64,000 nucleotides of DNA from Clostridia bacterium (GTDB lineage: Bacteria > Bacillota > Clostridia > Oscillospirales > Acutalibacteraceae). How positions within the stretch are numbered: the first letter of the stretch is position 1; every line of letters starts with the position of its first letter. The position numbers and the translations under genes are program-made. Under the pieces are notes generated by a model that worked only from the letters and a program-made list of their open reading frames with translations, was not told the origin of the DNA and did not search any database. The DNA is taken from the NCBI GenBank assembly GCA_017480115.1, contig JAFVBH010000067.1, positions 29,460-93,459 on the forward strand. Direction: 5' to 3'. Shown here piece by piece: positions 16,542-25,708 of the stretch.

Positions 16542-17417
16542 TCAGCACTTCTTTTTATGCATACGGGGACTGTATCCGAACGTGCCTTTGAAAATTTCCG
16601 CAAAGTAGCTCGCGCCGGAAAAGCCGACCGCATACGCGACCTCCGTGACCGAAAGATCCGTGGATTCCAACAGATAAATACTTTTCTGCAACCTGAAATT
16701 CGTCAGATAATTCGCGGGGGTACAGCCAACGTATTGACGAAAAATGGAAATACAGGTATTTTTGCTTACATGGGCGGAAGCCGCGATCTCGGTCAAGGTG
16801 ATCTTATCGCCGTAGTTTACGTCAATAAATTCCAGCATTGCTTTCATTTCAGAAAAATTCCGTTTGGGGGCTTCCCTGACGGGATTTTTCTTTCTGATGC
16901 CGCAAAGCGCCTCAAATATTGTAAAAAGTTTTGTTTGCGCTTTCAAAAGATAGTCGTTGTCGTCAGCTTCCTTCATCTGCACAATGGAAATAATGTTTGC
17001 CACCGCAGCGCTGTTCCGTTGTAAACGGGCGTAAGGCAGATTCAGATCCCCCATCAGGGGCAGCACATACATGCGCTCCATAAAAGGATTGGTACAAAAC
17101 AATGACGGATGGACGAGCAGACAGAGATATTCACATTCTTCCCGCGCTTCTGAAAAACCAAAGTGAATATGCCCGGAATTAACGAACAGCCCCGCCCCTT
17201 CCCGAATCGTGACCACCGCGCCGTCGATGCTGAACTGCATATTGCCCGATAAGACGACTATAAATTCCCAGTCGCTGTGAAAATGCGCGTCATAGCGGTA
17301 ATCCTCACTCAAGGACAAAGGGCTGTGCCGGACATAGATCGGGAAATCATCAAAATCATACTTCACATTTTCACTGGAATCCGCATTCAGGTTCGGGTGA
17401 TGAAATTGACCGTTCAT
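16542..17417 (-). CDS. AraC-family transcriptional regulator
   Basis: 291 residues. The N-terminal cupin-like sensing domain has HFHSDWEFIVVLSG; the C-terminal double helix-turn-helix has ITLTEIAASAHVSKNTCISIFRQY in pieces and the signature LSVTEVAYAVGFSGASYFAEIFK. Such regulators usually sense a sugar or related ligand. The gene is divergent from the acetyltransferase/GH3/MATE operon, with about 117 bases between, so it probably controls that operon. Confidence 0.92.
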   Translation of the reverse strand: MNGQFHHPNLNADSSENVKYDFDDFPIYVRHSPLSLSEDYRYDAHFHSDWEFIVVLSGNMQFSIDGAVVTIREGAGLFVNSGHIHFGFSEAREECEYLCLLVHPSLFCTNPFMERMYVLPLMGDLNLPYARLQRNSAAVANIISIVQMKEADDNDYLLKAQTKLFTIFEALCGIRKKNPVREAPKRNFSEMKAMLEFIDVNYGDKITLTEIAASAHVSKNTCISIFRQYVGCTPANYLTNFRLQKSIYLLESTDLSVTEVAYAVGFSGASYFAEIFKGTFGYSPRMHKKKC

Positions 17418-17534
17418 TGTGAGATTGTTATACCTTTCTGGGATAAATTGATAGGAATGAATTAAAACACTGTGCTATTATTATATTGCAAGAAACAGTA
17501 CAAGTCAACACGGAGATGAAAGGCGGACAACAGT

Positions 17535-18152
17535 ATGATGTCAAAAAAAGAAGCGGAACAGAGGAAAAAAGAAGGCAAGCTGTGGCTGGATTCCTCCTTA
17601 GGGTTTGTGCAGGCACAGACGGTCAAATTTTTCGCGGGACGGCTCAACCGCACATGGCCCATCAACATTCCCGGCAGATTTTTGCTTGAAAAAATGATTT
17701 TCGGCGCATTCGGCAAATCGTGGCTGGAGCCGCCGGTCAATATCTGCGTCGGCAAAAACACGCATATCGGCGACGGCTGCTATATCAACTTTAACGCGTC
17801 CTTTGTGGACGATTACACCGTCACCATTGAGGATAACGTCTTGTTCGGACCAAACGTGACAATCATTACCACCGGTCACCCCGTGCACCCGGAAAACCGC
17901 AAAAACGGAGAAATGTACTGCGCGCCGGTCACAGTAAAAAGAGGCGCGTGGCTGTGCTCCAATGTGACCGTATTACCCGGCGTTACCATCGGAGAAAACG
18001 CGGTAATCGGCGCGGGCAGCGTGGTCACAAAAGATATTCCCGCAAATACGATCGCCATGGGCGTGCCCTGCAAAGTCGTACGGGAAATCGACGACAACGA
18101 CAAGATCTACTACTACAAAGACCGGCATATCGACTTCGGCAAAATTGATTGA
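17535..18152 (+). CDS. Maltose/galactoside O-acetyltransferase-like hexapeptide-repeat protein
   Basis: 205 residues. A helical N-terminus is followed by a left-handed beta-helix with hexapeptide repeats (IGDGCYINFNASF, VTIEDNVLFGPNVTI, VTIGENAVIGAGSVV, IPANTIAMGVPCKVV). TGHPVHPENR carries the catalytic His of the family. It transfers an acetyl group from acetyl-CoA to a sugar hydroxyl. First gene of an operon with GH3 (9 bases downstream) and MATE genes, suggesting work on sugars released by the GH3 enzyme. Confidence 0.9.
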   Translation: MMSKKEAEQRKKEGKLWLDSSLGFVQAQTVKFFAGRLNRTWPINIPGRFLLEKMIFGAFGKSWLEPPVNICVGKNTHIGDGCYINFNASFVDDYTVTIEDNVLFGPNVTIITTGHPVHPENRKNGEMYCAPVTVKRGAWLCSNVTVLPGVTIGENAVIGAGSVVTKDIPANTIAMGVPCKVVREIDDNDKIYYYKDRHIDFGKID

Positions 18153-18161
18153 GGTGATCAA

Positions 18162-20579
18162 ATGAAAGACCCGAAAGACATTCTCGCGCAGTTAACCTTG
18201 GAAGAAAAAGCGGACCTCTGCGACGGTTCTGACTATTGGCATTTACAGGGCATGGAAAAATACGGCGTCCCGACAATCACCATTTGCGACGGCCCCCACG
18301 GTCTGCGCAAAAAGGATTACGATAAAAAAGGCATCAGCCTTTCCGCCAGCATACCGGCAATCTGTTTCCCGTCCGCGGCAACCACCGCCTGTTCGTGGGA
18401 TCCTGACCTGCTTTCCGAAATGGGCGAAGCGCTGGGCAGAAAATGTCAAAAAGAACAGGTCGGCATTCTTCTGGGTCCCGGCATCAACATGAAGCGTTCC
18501 CCTCTTTGCGGACGCAACTTTGAATACTTTTCGGAAGATCCCGTACTTGCAGGCGAGCTGGCGGCGGGACTGATCTGCGGCTTGCAATCCATGGGGGTGG
18601 GCGCGTCCCTCAAGCATTTCGCCGTTAACAATCAGGAAACGCGCCGTATGACCTGCGATTCCGTCGTGGACGAACGCACATTGCGGGAATTGTATCTGAC
18701 CGGTTTTGAAATCGCAGTCAAAAAAAGCAAGCCTTGGACGGTGATGAATTCCTATAACAAGATCAACGGCGTTCACGGCTCGGAAAATCGGTATACACAG
18801 ATCGATATTCTCCGCAAGGAATGGGGGTATGACGGCTGCGTAGTCAGCGACTGGGGCGCCGTCAATGACCGCGTAGAGGGAATCAGAACCGGCAATGACC
18901 TGGAGATGCCCTCGTCCTCCGGCGCAGGAAAGCAAAAAATCATAGACGCAGTAAAAAGCGGCGACCTCGAAGCATCGGTGCTTGACGAACGCGTCTTGAA
19001 CGTACTGACGCTGATCAAAAAAGCAGCGGACGGCACAAGACAGAACGCATCATACGACGATCTTGACGACCAGCCCCTTGCAAGACGAATCGCGGCGCAA
19101 TCCATGGTGCTGATGAAAAACGACGGCATCCTGCCGCTGAAAAAGTCAGGAAAGATCGCGGTAATCGGCGATATGGCAAAAAATCCCCGCTATCAGGGCG
19201 CGGGCTCGTCCCACATTACGCCTACAAAGCTGGAAAACGCGTATGACGAGCTGGCAGCGAAGGGTTATGCGCTTGCATACGCGCCGGGATATGCGCGCAC
19301 AGAGAAAAACAAAAAGAAAAATGCCGAGCATCTGCGAAACGCTGTTGCGCTTGCAGGAACCTGCGATACCGTACTTTTATTTATCGGCTTGACCGAGGAA
19401 CTGGAGGCAGAGGGCTATGACCGCCAAAGCATGGCGCTGCCGCAGTCGCACAACGCGCTGGTACGGGAAATTCTAAAGGTTAACAAAAACGTGGTCGTCG
19501 TGCTGTCCGGCGGTTCTCCGGCGGAGCTGCCGTGGGCGGCAAACGTGCGCGCAATCCTCAATTCCTATCTCGGCGGGCAGGCAGGCGGCGGCGCGGTCGC
19601 CGATCTTCTCAGCGGCGACAGGAACCCCTGCGGCAAGCTGGCGGAGACTTGGCCGCTGCATTATGGCAGCACACCCGCAAGGCTGTATTTTCCCTGCAAT
19701 CCCGCCACCGTCGAATATCGCGAAAGCATCTATATCGGATACAGATATTACGAAAAGTCAAAGAAAGAGGTGCGCTTTCCGTTCGGGCACGGCTTATCCT
19801 ATACGACCTTCGCATATTCCGATTTGCAGCTGGATAAGACCGCAATGCAGGAAAACAACACGCTGAAGGCTTCCGTAAAAATAAAAAACACCGGCGCTAT
19901 GCCCGGATATGAGATTACGCAGCTCTATGTTTCTGATCTGCAAAGCACGATCTTCCGTCCGGAAAAAGAGCTGAAAGCGTTCAAAAAAATCTATTTAGAA
20001 CCGGGTGAAGAAAAACAAATCACGTTTGAATTATCCAAGAGAGCGTTTGCGTTTTATAATACGGCAGTCGGCGATTGGTGTGTGGAAAGCGGCAGTTTCC
20101 AAATTATGATCGGCGCGTCAAGCGCAGATATTCGCTTATCGGCGACGGTACATATAACCGCGGCAGAAGTGGCGATCCCCGATTATACCCAAACGGCGCC
20201 TGCCTACTATACCGGTAACGTGCAGAATGTCCCGGACGATCAGTTTGTTGCGCTTCTGGGCAAACCCTTACCGCAAAAGGTCAAAAGCCACGATCAGCCC
20301 ATTGATCTGACAGATAATTTTGAAAACGCCAACTATACAAAATGGGGCAAACGGATTTACAAAACGCTGAATGTTGTCGTCCCGGCCGGTATGGCAAGGG
20401 CGATTGCCCTGCAAACGCCGTTCCGCAACTTTATCAGCATGAGCGGCGGTGTGTTCCATGCGCAGATGGCAGACGGACTTTTAAAGGTTCTCAACGGCGA
20501 AAAGCGGGGGTTCCGGACGATCATAAAAGGCGTCCCGAAACTGATTCGGGGTATTGGTCCGCTGTTTGATACGATATGA
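18162..20579 (+). CDS. Glycoside hydrolase family 3 (beta-glucosidase-like)
   Basis: 805 residues with no signal peptide, so cytoplasmic. The N-terminal barrel has KHFAVNNQE (151-159) and the nucleophile D230 in CVVSDWGAVNDR. The second alpha/beta domain includes GSSHITP and VVVVLSGGSPAELPW. A fibronectin-III-like domain follows (KNTGAMPGYEITQLYVSD). About 110 further C-terminal residues show no recognised domain. Removes beta-linked sugars from imported oligosaccharides. Starts from a GAGGTG site and overlaps the next gene by four bases (ATGA). Confidence 0.92.
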   Translation: MKDPKDILAQLTLEEKADLCDGSDYWHLQGMEKYGVPTITICDGPHGLRKKDYDKKGISLSASIPAICFPSAATTACSWDPDLLSEMGEALGRKCQKEQVGILLGPGINMKRSPLCGRNFEYFSEDPVLAGELAAGLICGLQSMGVGASLKHFAVNNQETRRMTCDSVVDERTLRELYLTGFEIAVKKSKPWTVMNSYNKINGVHGSENRYTQIDILRKEWGYDGCVVSDWGAVNDRVEGIRTGNDLEMPSSSGAGKQKIIDAVKSGDLEASVLDERVLNVLTLIKKAADGTRQNASYDDLDDQPLARRIAAQSMVLMKNDGILPLKKSGKIAVIGDMAKNPRYQGAGSSHITPTKLENAYDELAAKGYALAYAPGYARTEKNKKKNAEHLRNAVALAGTCDTVLLFIGLTEELEAEGYDRQSMALPQSHNALVREILKVNKNVVVVLSGGSPAELPWAANVRAILNSYLGGQAGGGAVADLLSGDRNPCGKLAETWPLHYGSTPARLYFPCNPATVEYRESIYIGYRYYEKSKKEVRFPFGHGLSYTTFAYSDLQLDKTAMQENNTLKASVKIKNTGAMPGYEITQLYVSDLQSTIFRPEKELKAFKKIYLEPGEEKQITFELSKRAFAFYNTAVGDWCVESGSFQIMIGASSADIRLSATVHITAAEVAIPDYTQTAPAYYTGNVQNVPDDQFVALLGKPLPQKVKSHDQPIDLTDNFENANYTKWGKRIYKTLNVVVPAGMARAIALQTPFRNFISMSGGVFHAQMADGLLKVLNGEKRGFRTIIKGVPKLIRGIGPLFDTI

Positions 20580-21928
20580 AACTCTTTCAGGACAAGGAGT
20601 TTAACCGGCAGATACTGTCGCTGGTGCTGCCGATTTCCATACAGCAGCTTATGCTGAATCTTGTGGGTGTGTCCGACACGGTCATGCTGGGACGCGTGGG
20701 ACAAAACGCGCTGTCTGCCGCATCACTGGCCGGATACGTACAGTTCGTATTCAGCCTTATTCTGACTGCCGTATCGATCGGCGCCGGCATGTTTGCCGCC
20801 CAGTATTGGGGCAAGGGCGATACGATGAACGCGGAAAAAATCCTTGCGCTCGCGCTGCGGATCGCCGTGCCGGTCGGGCTGGAGTTTACCGTCCTTACTG
20901 CGGTCATACCCACGCCATTGATGCGCCTTTTTACCGGTGACGAGACGCTCATCAGGCTGGGCGCGGCTTATCTTCGCGCTGTCAGTCCGTCCTATGTACT
21001 ATGCGGCATATCCCAAATTTTTCTTTGCCTGATGAAAAACTGCGGTATGGCAAAAAAAAGCATGCGGATCAGCGCATACAGCGTGGCAAGCAATATCATG
21101 CTGAACGCGGCGCTGATTTTCGGACTGTGCGGTTGTCCGCGATTGGAAATCCGCGGCGCTGCCCTTGCCACAGTGGCGGCAAGATTACTCGAATGCGTCT
21201 GCGCGGTCATCGGCTTGCGCTGCACCGGGGTGCTCCGGCTCCGCAGGGAATATTTGCGCGAGGGAATGCAAACACCGCATGGGGATTTTTGGAAATATAC
21301 GTTACCCGTACTTGCAAACGAACTGGTGTGGGGGTTGGGCTTTACCATGTCGACAGTGATCATGGGGCATTTGGGGAGCGATGCCGCCGCAGCCAACGCG
21401 ATCGCAAACACGGCAAAGAATCTTGCGGTCTGCGTCTGCGCGGGCACTGCTGCCGGCGGCGGGATTCTCGTCGGCAACACCCTCGGCGCGGGCGCGCTTG
21501 ATAAAGCAAAGGCCTATGGCGGCAAGCTCTGCCGGTTGTCGATTCTCGGCGGTATCGTCGCAGGCGCGTTGATCCTTATAAGCGCGCCTGTAATCGTTCG
21601 CCATGTCGATCTGACCGCGCAGGCAAAGAACTATTTGCGGGGAATGCTGCTGATCAGCGCCTGCTATATGATCGGGAAATCCTTCAACAGCGCTACAGTC
21701 GCGGGGATCTTCTGCGCGGGCGGCGACGCGCGCTTCGGACTTATCTGCGATACCGTTGTCATGTGGGGGATCATCGTGCCCCTGGGCCTGCTCGCCGCCT
21801 TTGTGCTGAGACAATCTGTTCCATGGGTCTATTTTATCCTTAGTCTGGACGAATTTCTGAAGCTTCCCGCCGTCCGGCGGCATTACGAAAAATATAAATG
21901 GCTCAGGAATCTGACACAACAAGCATAA
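20576..21928 (+). CDS. MATE-family exporter
   Basis: 450 residues, about 12 helices. Hallmarks include ISIQQLMLNLVGVSDTVMLG near the start and GLGFTMSTVIMGHLG in the second half. The start codon overlaps the GH3 stop (ATGA), so translation is coupled. The partnership with a cytoplasmic glycosidase and acetyltransferase under an AraC regulator hints that it exports a by-product such as a plant aglycone or acetylated sugar; that role is inference. Confidence 0.9.
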   Translation: MKLFQDKEFNRQILSLVLPISIQQLMLNLVGVSDTVMLGRVGQNALSAASLAGYVQFVFSLILTAVSIGAGMFAAQYWGKGDTMNAEKILALALRIAVPVGLEFTVLTAVIPTPLMRLFTGDETLIRLGAAYLRAVSPSYVLCGISQIFLCLMKNCGMAKKSMRISAYSVASNIMLNAALIFGLCGCPRLEIRGAALATVAARLLECVCAVIGLRCTGVLRLRREYLREGMQTPHGDFWKYTLPVLANELVWGLGFTMSTVIMGHLGSDAAAANAIANTAKNLAVCVCAGTAAGGGILVGNTLGAGALDKAKAYGGKLCRLSILGGIVAGALILISAPVIVRHVDLTAQAKNYLRGMLLISACYMIGKSFNSATVAGIFCAGGDARFGLICDTVVMWGIIVPLGLLAAFVLRQSVPWVYFILSLDEFLKLPAVRRHYEKYKWLRNLTQQA

Positions 21929-22146
21929 AATCATCAAAAGCGGGGGGAATATCGATTGGTATTTCCGCGTCAAAGGTGTTTTAAGCTGATGCGCGTGCTG
22001 TTTTCGGGCGCAATGTGATCAAAGACGCGCTTCGTTACCTGCGCATCTCGATGACCGATCGCATGCCCTGCACAGGGCTTTTATTTGCTTTTACGTCCTG
22101 CAAAAGGCCTGTCGCGCAGGACCGGCGATCTCGCATTCGTATCGCA

Positions 22147-23061
22147 TCAGACCGGATTCACATGCACCATAATATGTTTGACCGTCTGAAAGCTTGATTC
22201 TACGACGTCGTGCACCTGTTGCGCAATGGCGTGCGCCTGCGAAAGCGGCAGATTTCCGTCGGCGCGAATTTCAATATCCACATAAATTTTATTTCCAAAT
22301 ACACGGGTTTGGATCAGATCCACACCCAACACACCGTCCTGCACGGCAACGCATTGTAAAATTGCCTGTTCTGTTTCCCTGCTGCAGGCATGATCCACCA
22401 TTTTGTCCACGGCATCTTTGAAAATATCGTAAGCCGCCTTTACAATGAACACGCAAATAACAAGGCTTGCGACAGCATCCAACACCGGAACGCCCAACCT
22501 TGCGCCTACGATTCCGATCAACGCGCCGACAGAGGACAATGCGTCGCTGCGATGGTGCCATGCGTCCGCCATCAGCGCGCCGGAATTTAACCGCTTTGCA
22601 TAAGATCTGGCGTACCAGTACATCGCCTCCTTAACGGCAATGGATACGACAGCCGCCGCCAGCGCCAAGATGCCGGGCGCGGCAATCGCCTGTTTGTCCG
22701 TGCCGGTGAGCTTTGCAATAGCGGCTTGACCGATAAACAAGCCGCTGACCAGCAAAATAACAGCCAACACGATAGCGGCGACGGATTCAAACCGTTCATG
22801 TCCGTAAGGGTGCTCCCGGTCAGATGCTTTTGCAGAAATTTTTACCCCGATAATCACAATGATACTGCTGAACACATCGGACGCAGAATGGACTGCGTCA
22901 CTGACCATTGCGCCGGAGTGTGCAAACAGCCCCGCCAGCAGTTTCAGCGAAAATAAGAGCGTGTTACCGATAATACTGACCGCCGAAACTTTGACGGCGG
23001 TTCTTTTATATGCTTCCTGCGGGATTGTTGTTTTCGCAGGATTTCCGCGCGCTTTATTCAT
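22147..23061 (-). CDS. Cation diffusion facilitator (CDF) metal exporter
   Basis: 304 residues. Six helices with the paired metal-site motifs SDAVHSASD in TM2 and DAWHHRSD in TM5, then a C-terminal ferredoxin-like cytoplasmic domain (GVLGVDLIQTRVFGNKIYVDIEI, in part). Exports divalent metals by proton exchange. Upstream is a probable NiCo riboswitch with terminator, pointing to Co2+/Ni2+ as the controlling and perhaps exported ions. The ATG has GAGGGG 8 bases upstream. Confidence 0.92.
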   Translation of the reverse strand: MNKARGNPAKTTIPQEAYKRTAVKVSAVSIIGNTLLFSLKLLAGLFAHSGAMVSDAVHSASDVFSSIIVIIGVKISAKASDREHPYGHERFESVAAIVLAVILLVSGLFIGQAAIAKLTGTDKQAIAAPGILALAAAVVSIAVKEAMYWYARSYAKRLNSGALMADAWHHRSDALSSVGALIGIVGARLGVPVLDAVASLVICVFIVKAAYDIFKDAVDKMVDHACSRETEQAILQCVAVQDGVLGVDLIQTRVFGNKIYVDIEIRADGNLPLSQAHAIAQQVHDVVESSFQTVKHIMVHVNPV

Positions 23062-23202
23062 ATCGACCCCTCCGCATGTATTCTATATCATATCTATGCA
23101 TCTGCGCCCACGCTGTTTCCCGAAAAATGAGAAGAACGCCTACGGAGTATCAATCCCCCGTGTCTCCCCGACCGGTCGGTTCGGCGCTTCTTGTTATAAG
23201 CA

Positions 23203-23243
23203 AAACTGCTCACAACGCGAGCAGTTACCTATATAATAAAAAA
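23203..23243 (-). terminator. Leader terminator region of the CDF gene
   Basis: On the minus strand, the run GTGTTTTTTATTAT (T-run about 23236-23243) follows a possible stem CACGG-CAG (23266-23275, minus-strand sense) with CTG-CCGTG (23244-23253). A second hairpin CTGCTCGCGTTGTGAGCAG follows at 23208-23226. The first stem competes with the aptamer's GTGGA/TCCAC helix. Confidence 0.5.
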
Positions 23244-23254
23244 CACGGAGCAGC

Positions 23255-23340
23255 AAATACAATTACTGTCCCGTGGATATTCCACTGTTACCTGTGTAAC
23301 CCGGCTCCGCGCGCTGCGCCGGCCTGTTCAGCTGATATTT
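23255..23340 (-). promoter_or_regulatory. Probable NiCo (czcD) riboswitch aptamer
   Basis: On the minus strand the leader of the CDF exporter reads, in order, GAACAGGCC, GCAGCGCGC, a hairpin GTTAC-ACAG-GTAAC, a hairpin GTGGA-ATA-TCCAC, and GGGACAGT. These short conserved blocks and hairpins match my recollection of the NiCo/czcD RNA, which senses Co2+ and Ni2+ ahead of CDF-type exporters in Clostridia. The overlapping terminator fits an ON switch: metal binding would prevent termination. A covariance-model search was not possible. Confidence 0.65.
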
Positions 23341-23401
23341 TTCTTATAATGACGATTTGATTGTATCATTTTTTTTCGGAATTGTCAATGCCATTTTTTC
23401 G

Positions 23402-23660
23402 TTTCGCCGCAGCGACGTCTGCAACCGCGCATATATTCATTTCAAACCATCATTTCAATACTGAAGCTCCGCCATATCCTGCCATATGCGATGTATGCGT
23501 TGCACTGTGCAATCATCTTCCCCCCCTCCGCGCCCAACCCTGAGAATTATCGTTGGCGGTATCACCGATGATAAGATTGCAAAAGCGTGGAATGCAGGCG
23601 CAAAGCTGATAAAAATCAGTATAATCATACGGCGCAGCGTTTAAATGAAACTCTGCCGCT
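23402..23660. other. Gene-free stretch with a short possible gene remnant
   Basis: No complete gene. A plus-strand open stretch at 23546-23644 reads IIVGGITDDKIAKAWNAGAK and ends at a stop. It resembles the end of a TIM-barrel aldolase-like protein and has no start, so it may be a small decayed fragment. Confidence in that reading is low. Confidence 0.25.
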
Positions 23661-23665
23661 GTTTT

Positions 23666-24682
23666 TTACCGATTCTGCGCGCAAAAGACACAGGCATGTC
23701 CCGGGGTGCGATAGCACATATTGCAAGATACGCATGTGGCGGGCGATGTATCCCCGCTTTGCCAGCGATTCGGGAGATCGGGTTCCCGAATCAGCGGGCG
23801 GGACAGGGAGAGAAATTCAATATTGCCTGCATTCAGCACCCGGTTCATATTCTCTATGCTTCTGTGCCCACCGACGAGAATGACGGGGATTGACAACTCC
23901 GCAGCAAGCCGCAGGGCAAAATCTTGGAAATAGGCTTCGTTCTTCCCTGCTCTGATCCCGGACACCGACGTACCGTTGCCGCTGACTTCGATCGAATCCA
24001 TGCCGTTACCGGCACAAAGCTTACAGATACGCAAACTCTCCTGCTCCGTCAGCCCGCCGCTCATAAAATCATTACAATTGATCTTCATGGAGACATGCAG
24101 ATCCGGGTGCCGGCGCTTAACCTCCCGTAAGCTCTCAAGAACGAGCGTTGCCCTGTTGGCGGGACTGCCGCCGTAAGCGTCCGTTCTGCGATTGTAGGCG
24201 GGGCTGATAAACCGGCTGAGGAAAAAGCCGTGGGCAGCGTGGAGCTGTATGCCGTCGTAGCCTGCCATGACAGCGCGATCGGCGGCGGCGACAAATACAT
24301 TCTTGACGGAATCGATATCCTCCGCTGTCATATCGTCCACGTCCATATTGCGATATGCGCCGTTGTATTCCCCCAAGGCGAGCTGCGCGATGATCGGACA
24401 AGCGTACTTGTGAACGCTATCCGTCAGGCGCTTGTGCGCTTCGATCAGAGCGTCGTTGGCAAGCCGCGCCATACCGCCGAAATAGTGATCGTTATCTGCT
24501 ACGGAAGTAAAACCGCTGATGATCGCGCCCACGCCGCCTTTCGCAAGCTTCTCGTAGGTGGAAAATAATGTATCTTGCATGTTACCGTTTTGATCTGCAA
24601 GCGCTTCCCATGTCGCAGAGCGGATCAACCGATTTTTCAAGTTCAAATTGCCGAGGGCGGATTTATCAAATATCGTCTTCAT
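23666..24682 (-). CDS. Old-yellow-enzyme-family NADH:flavin oxidoreductase
   Basis: 338 residues, a single FMN-binding barrel. Markers include LKNRLIRSATWEALAD at the N-terminus, AGYDGIQLHAAHGFFLSRFISP with the substrate-binding His pair, NRRTDAYGGSPANR, and a C-terminal cysteine cluster CVSCNMCYRTPGHACVFC. Related enzymes reduce activated double bonds. The gene starts from a GAGGAAC site. Immediately upstream lies the decayed tautomerase fragment at 24747-24851. Confidence 0.9.
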   Translation of the reverse strand: MKTIFDKSALGNLNLKNRLIRSATWEALADQNGNMQDTLFSTYEKLAKGGVGAIISGFTSVADNDHYFGGMARLANDALIEAHKRLTDSVHKYACPIIAQLALGEYNGAYRNMDVDDMTAEDIDSVKNVFVAAADRAVMAGYDGIQLHAAHGFFLSRFISPAYNRRTDAYGGSPANRATLVLESLREVKRRHPDLHVSMKINCNDFMSGGLTEQESLRICKLCAGNGMDSIEVSGNGTSVSGIRAGKNEAYFQDFALRLAAELSIPVILVGGHRSIENMNRVLNAGNIEFLSLSRPLIREPDLPNRWQSGDTSPATCVSCNMCYRTPGHACVFCAQNR

Positions 24683-24746
24683 TGTTAGTTCCTCCTGATA
24701 AACGCGGCATAGCGCAGATTATGATGTCGTTCAAATTTATATATAC

Positions 24747-24851
24747 GTTTTCAGGCGGGATCAGCGAGATCGCTTGCCCCATTCTTACTCTCAACGCCGT
24801 TTCCTGTTCCCGGCGGACAGGAACGCTGGCTCTTGAAACTACGAACGGCAT
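24747..24851 (-). pseudogene. Remnant of a MIF/tautomerase-like gene
   Basis: On the minus strand MPFVVSRASVPVRREQETAL..., continuing VRMGQAISLIPPEN, matches the start of MIF-like tautomerases, including the catalytic Pro after Met and the helix ending before ISLIPG. After about 35 residues the resemblance stops and the frame runs into unrelated residues overlapping the oxidoreductase start. A full gene would have about 115 residues. A GGAGG site still precedes it. Confidence 0.5.
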
Positions 24852-25708
24852 TCTGTTTTCCTCCATTCTTGTACAAGCCCTAGGAGTGCGCTCGCAGCCT
24901 CCTGATGTTTTTGCTGATAGGTATGCCCCGTTTTTTCTATAAAGATCAGCTTGTTCTGCCCCGCAGTGGGCATATGGTCGTTAATGTTCGTCAAAAACCC
25001 AAAGGGATCGCCGCCCGCGAAGTTATCATAGGTGCCGATCAACAGCGCGCCGGTGTGTGTGACCCCGGATACCACAGAGAAATCCGCGTCACGTTCAGTG
25101 TGGACGTTATCAAGGTACCCTGAGAACAGCCAGTCGTAGGCGGTGTAAGCGATGCACTCCACCCAGCCCATAAAGGGAAACGGCAGCATTTCGTTCCCTC
25201 TGCCGCTGTTCACCATTTGCAAAATAATCGCCTTTTCCCGTTGCGTTACGCCGCTCATCATGTGGCTGAGATTGGCGGGACTTAAAAGGATAAAATGCTC
25301 CACGTTCGCGTCGTGATGCCGGGAGAGGTAATAGATCACCTTGTTCGCGCCAAGAGAATGTCCCGCAAGATAAATATGCTTGTATCCCGCGTTTTCACAG
25401 TAGATAAGATACGCCGCGATGTCCTCATCTGCATACAAGAACCGCTCGTTCCATGATCCGATGGTCTCCCGCTTGCCTGTATTGACGTTCACAGTCGGAA
25501 TCTGCCCGAACGCATCGTTGGTCTGCGCGTAAATGAAGTCGATTCCGGCGGCGGTCAGGGTATCGCCAAAGTTATAATAAAACGGATTGGAATAGAAATT
25601 TCCGTGGATACCTGTGATGGCGATTACCACGGTATCGGCGTTTTTCGCGTCAAACAGAACACCGTTCAGCACGGTGCCTCTTTGCGTGGGCACATTCAGC
25701 TTTTTCAT
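24839..25708 (-). CDS. Alpha/beta-hydrolase-like protein
   Basis: 289 residues from the ATG at 25708, which has GGGAGGAAG upstream and overlaps the previous gene's stop (ATGA). The sequence contains AITGIHGNFYSNPFYYNF near the N-terminus, nucleophile elbow LAGHSLGANKV, and a C-terminal FIEKTGHTYQQKH with a candidate catalytic His. No signal peptide, so cytoplasmic. Its substrate is unknown. Its end reaches into the tautomerase remnant. Confidence 0.8.
   Translation of the reverse strand: MKKLNVPTQRGTVLNGVLFDAKNADTVVIAITGIHGNFYSNPFYYNFGDTLTAAGIDFIYAQTNDAFGQIPTVNVNTGKRETIGSWNERFLYADEDIAAYLIYCENAGYKHIYLAGHSLGANKVIYYLSRHHDANVEHFILLSPANLSHMMSGVTQREKAIILQMVNSGRGNEMLPFPFMGWVECIAYTAYDWLFSGYLDNVHTERDADFSVVSGVTHTGALLIGTYDNFAGGDPFGFLTNINDHMPTAGQNKLIFIEKTGHTYQQKHQEAASALLGLVQEWRKTECRS

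Noticed and set aside
23010..23360. Plus-strand open frame of 116 codons over the CDF leader
   Set aside because: It overlaps the riboswitch-like leader and promoter region on the opposite strand and has no ribosome site or recognisable domains.
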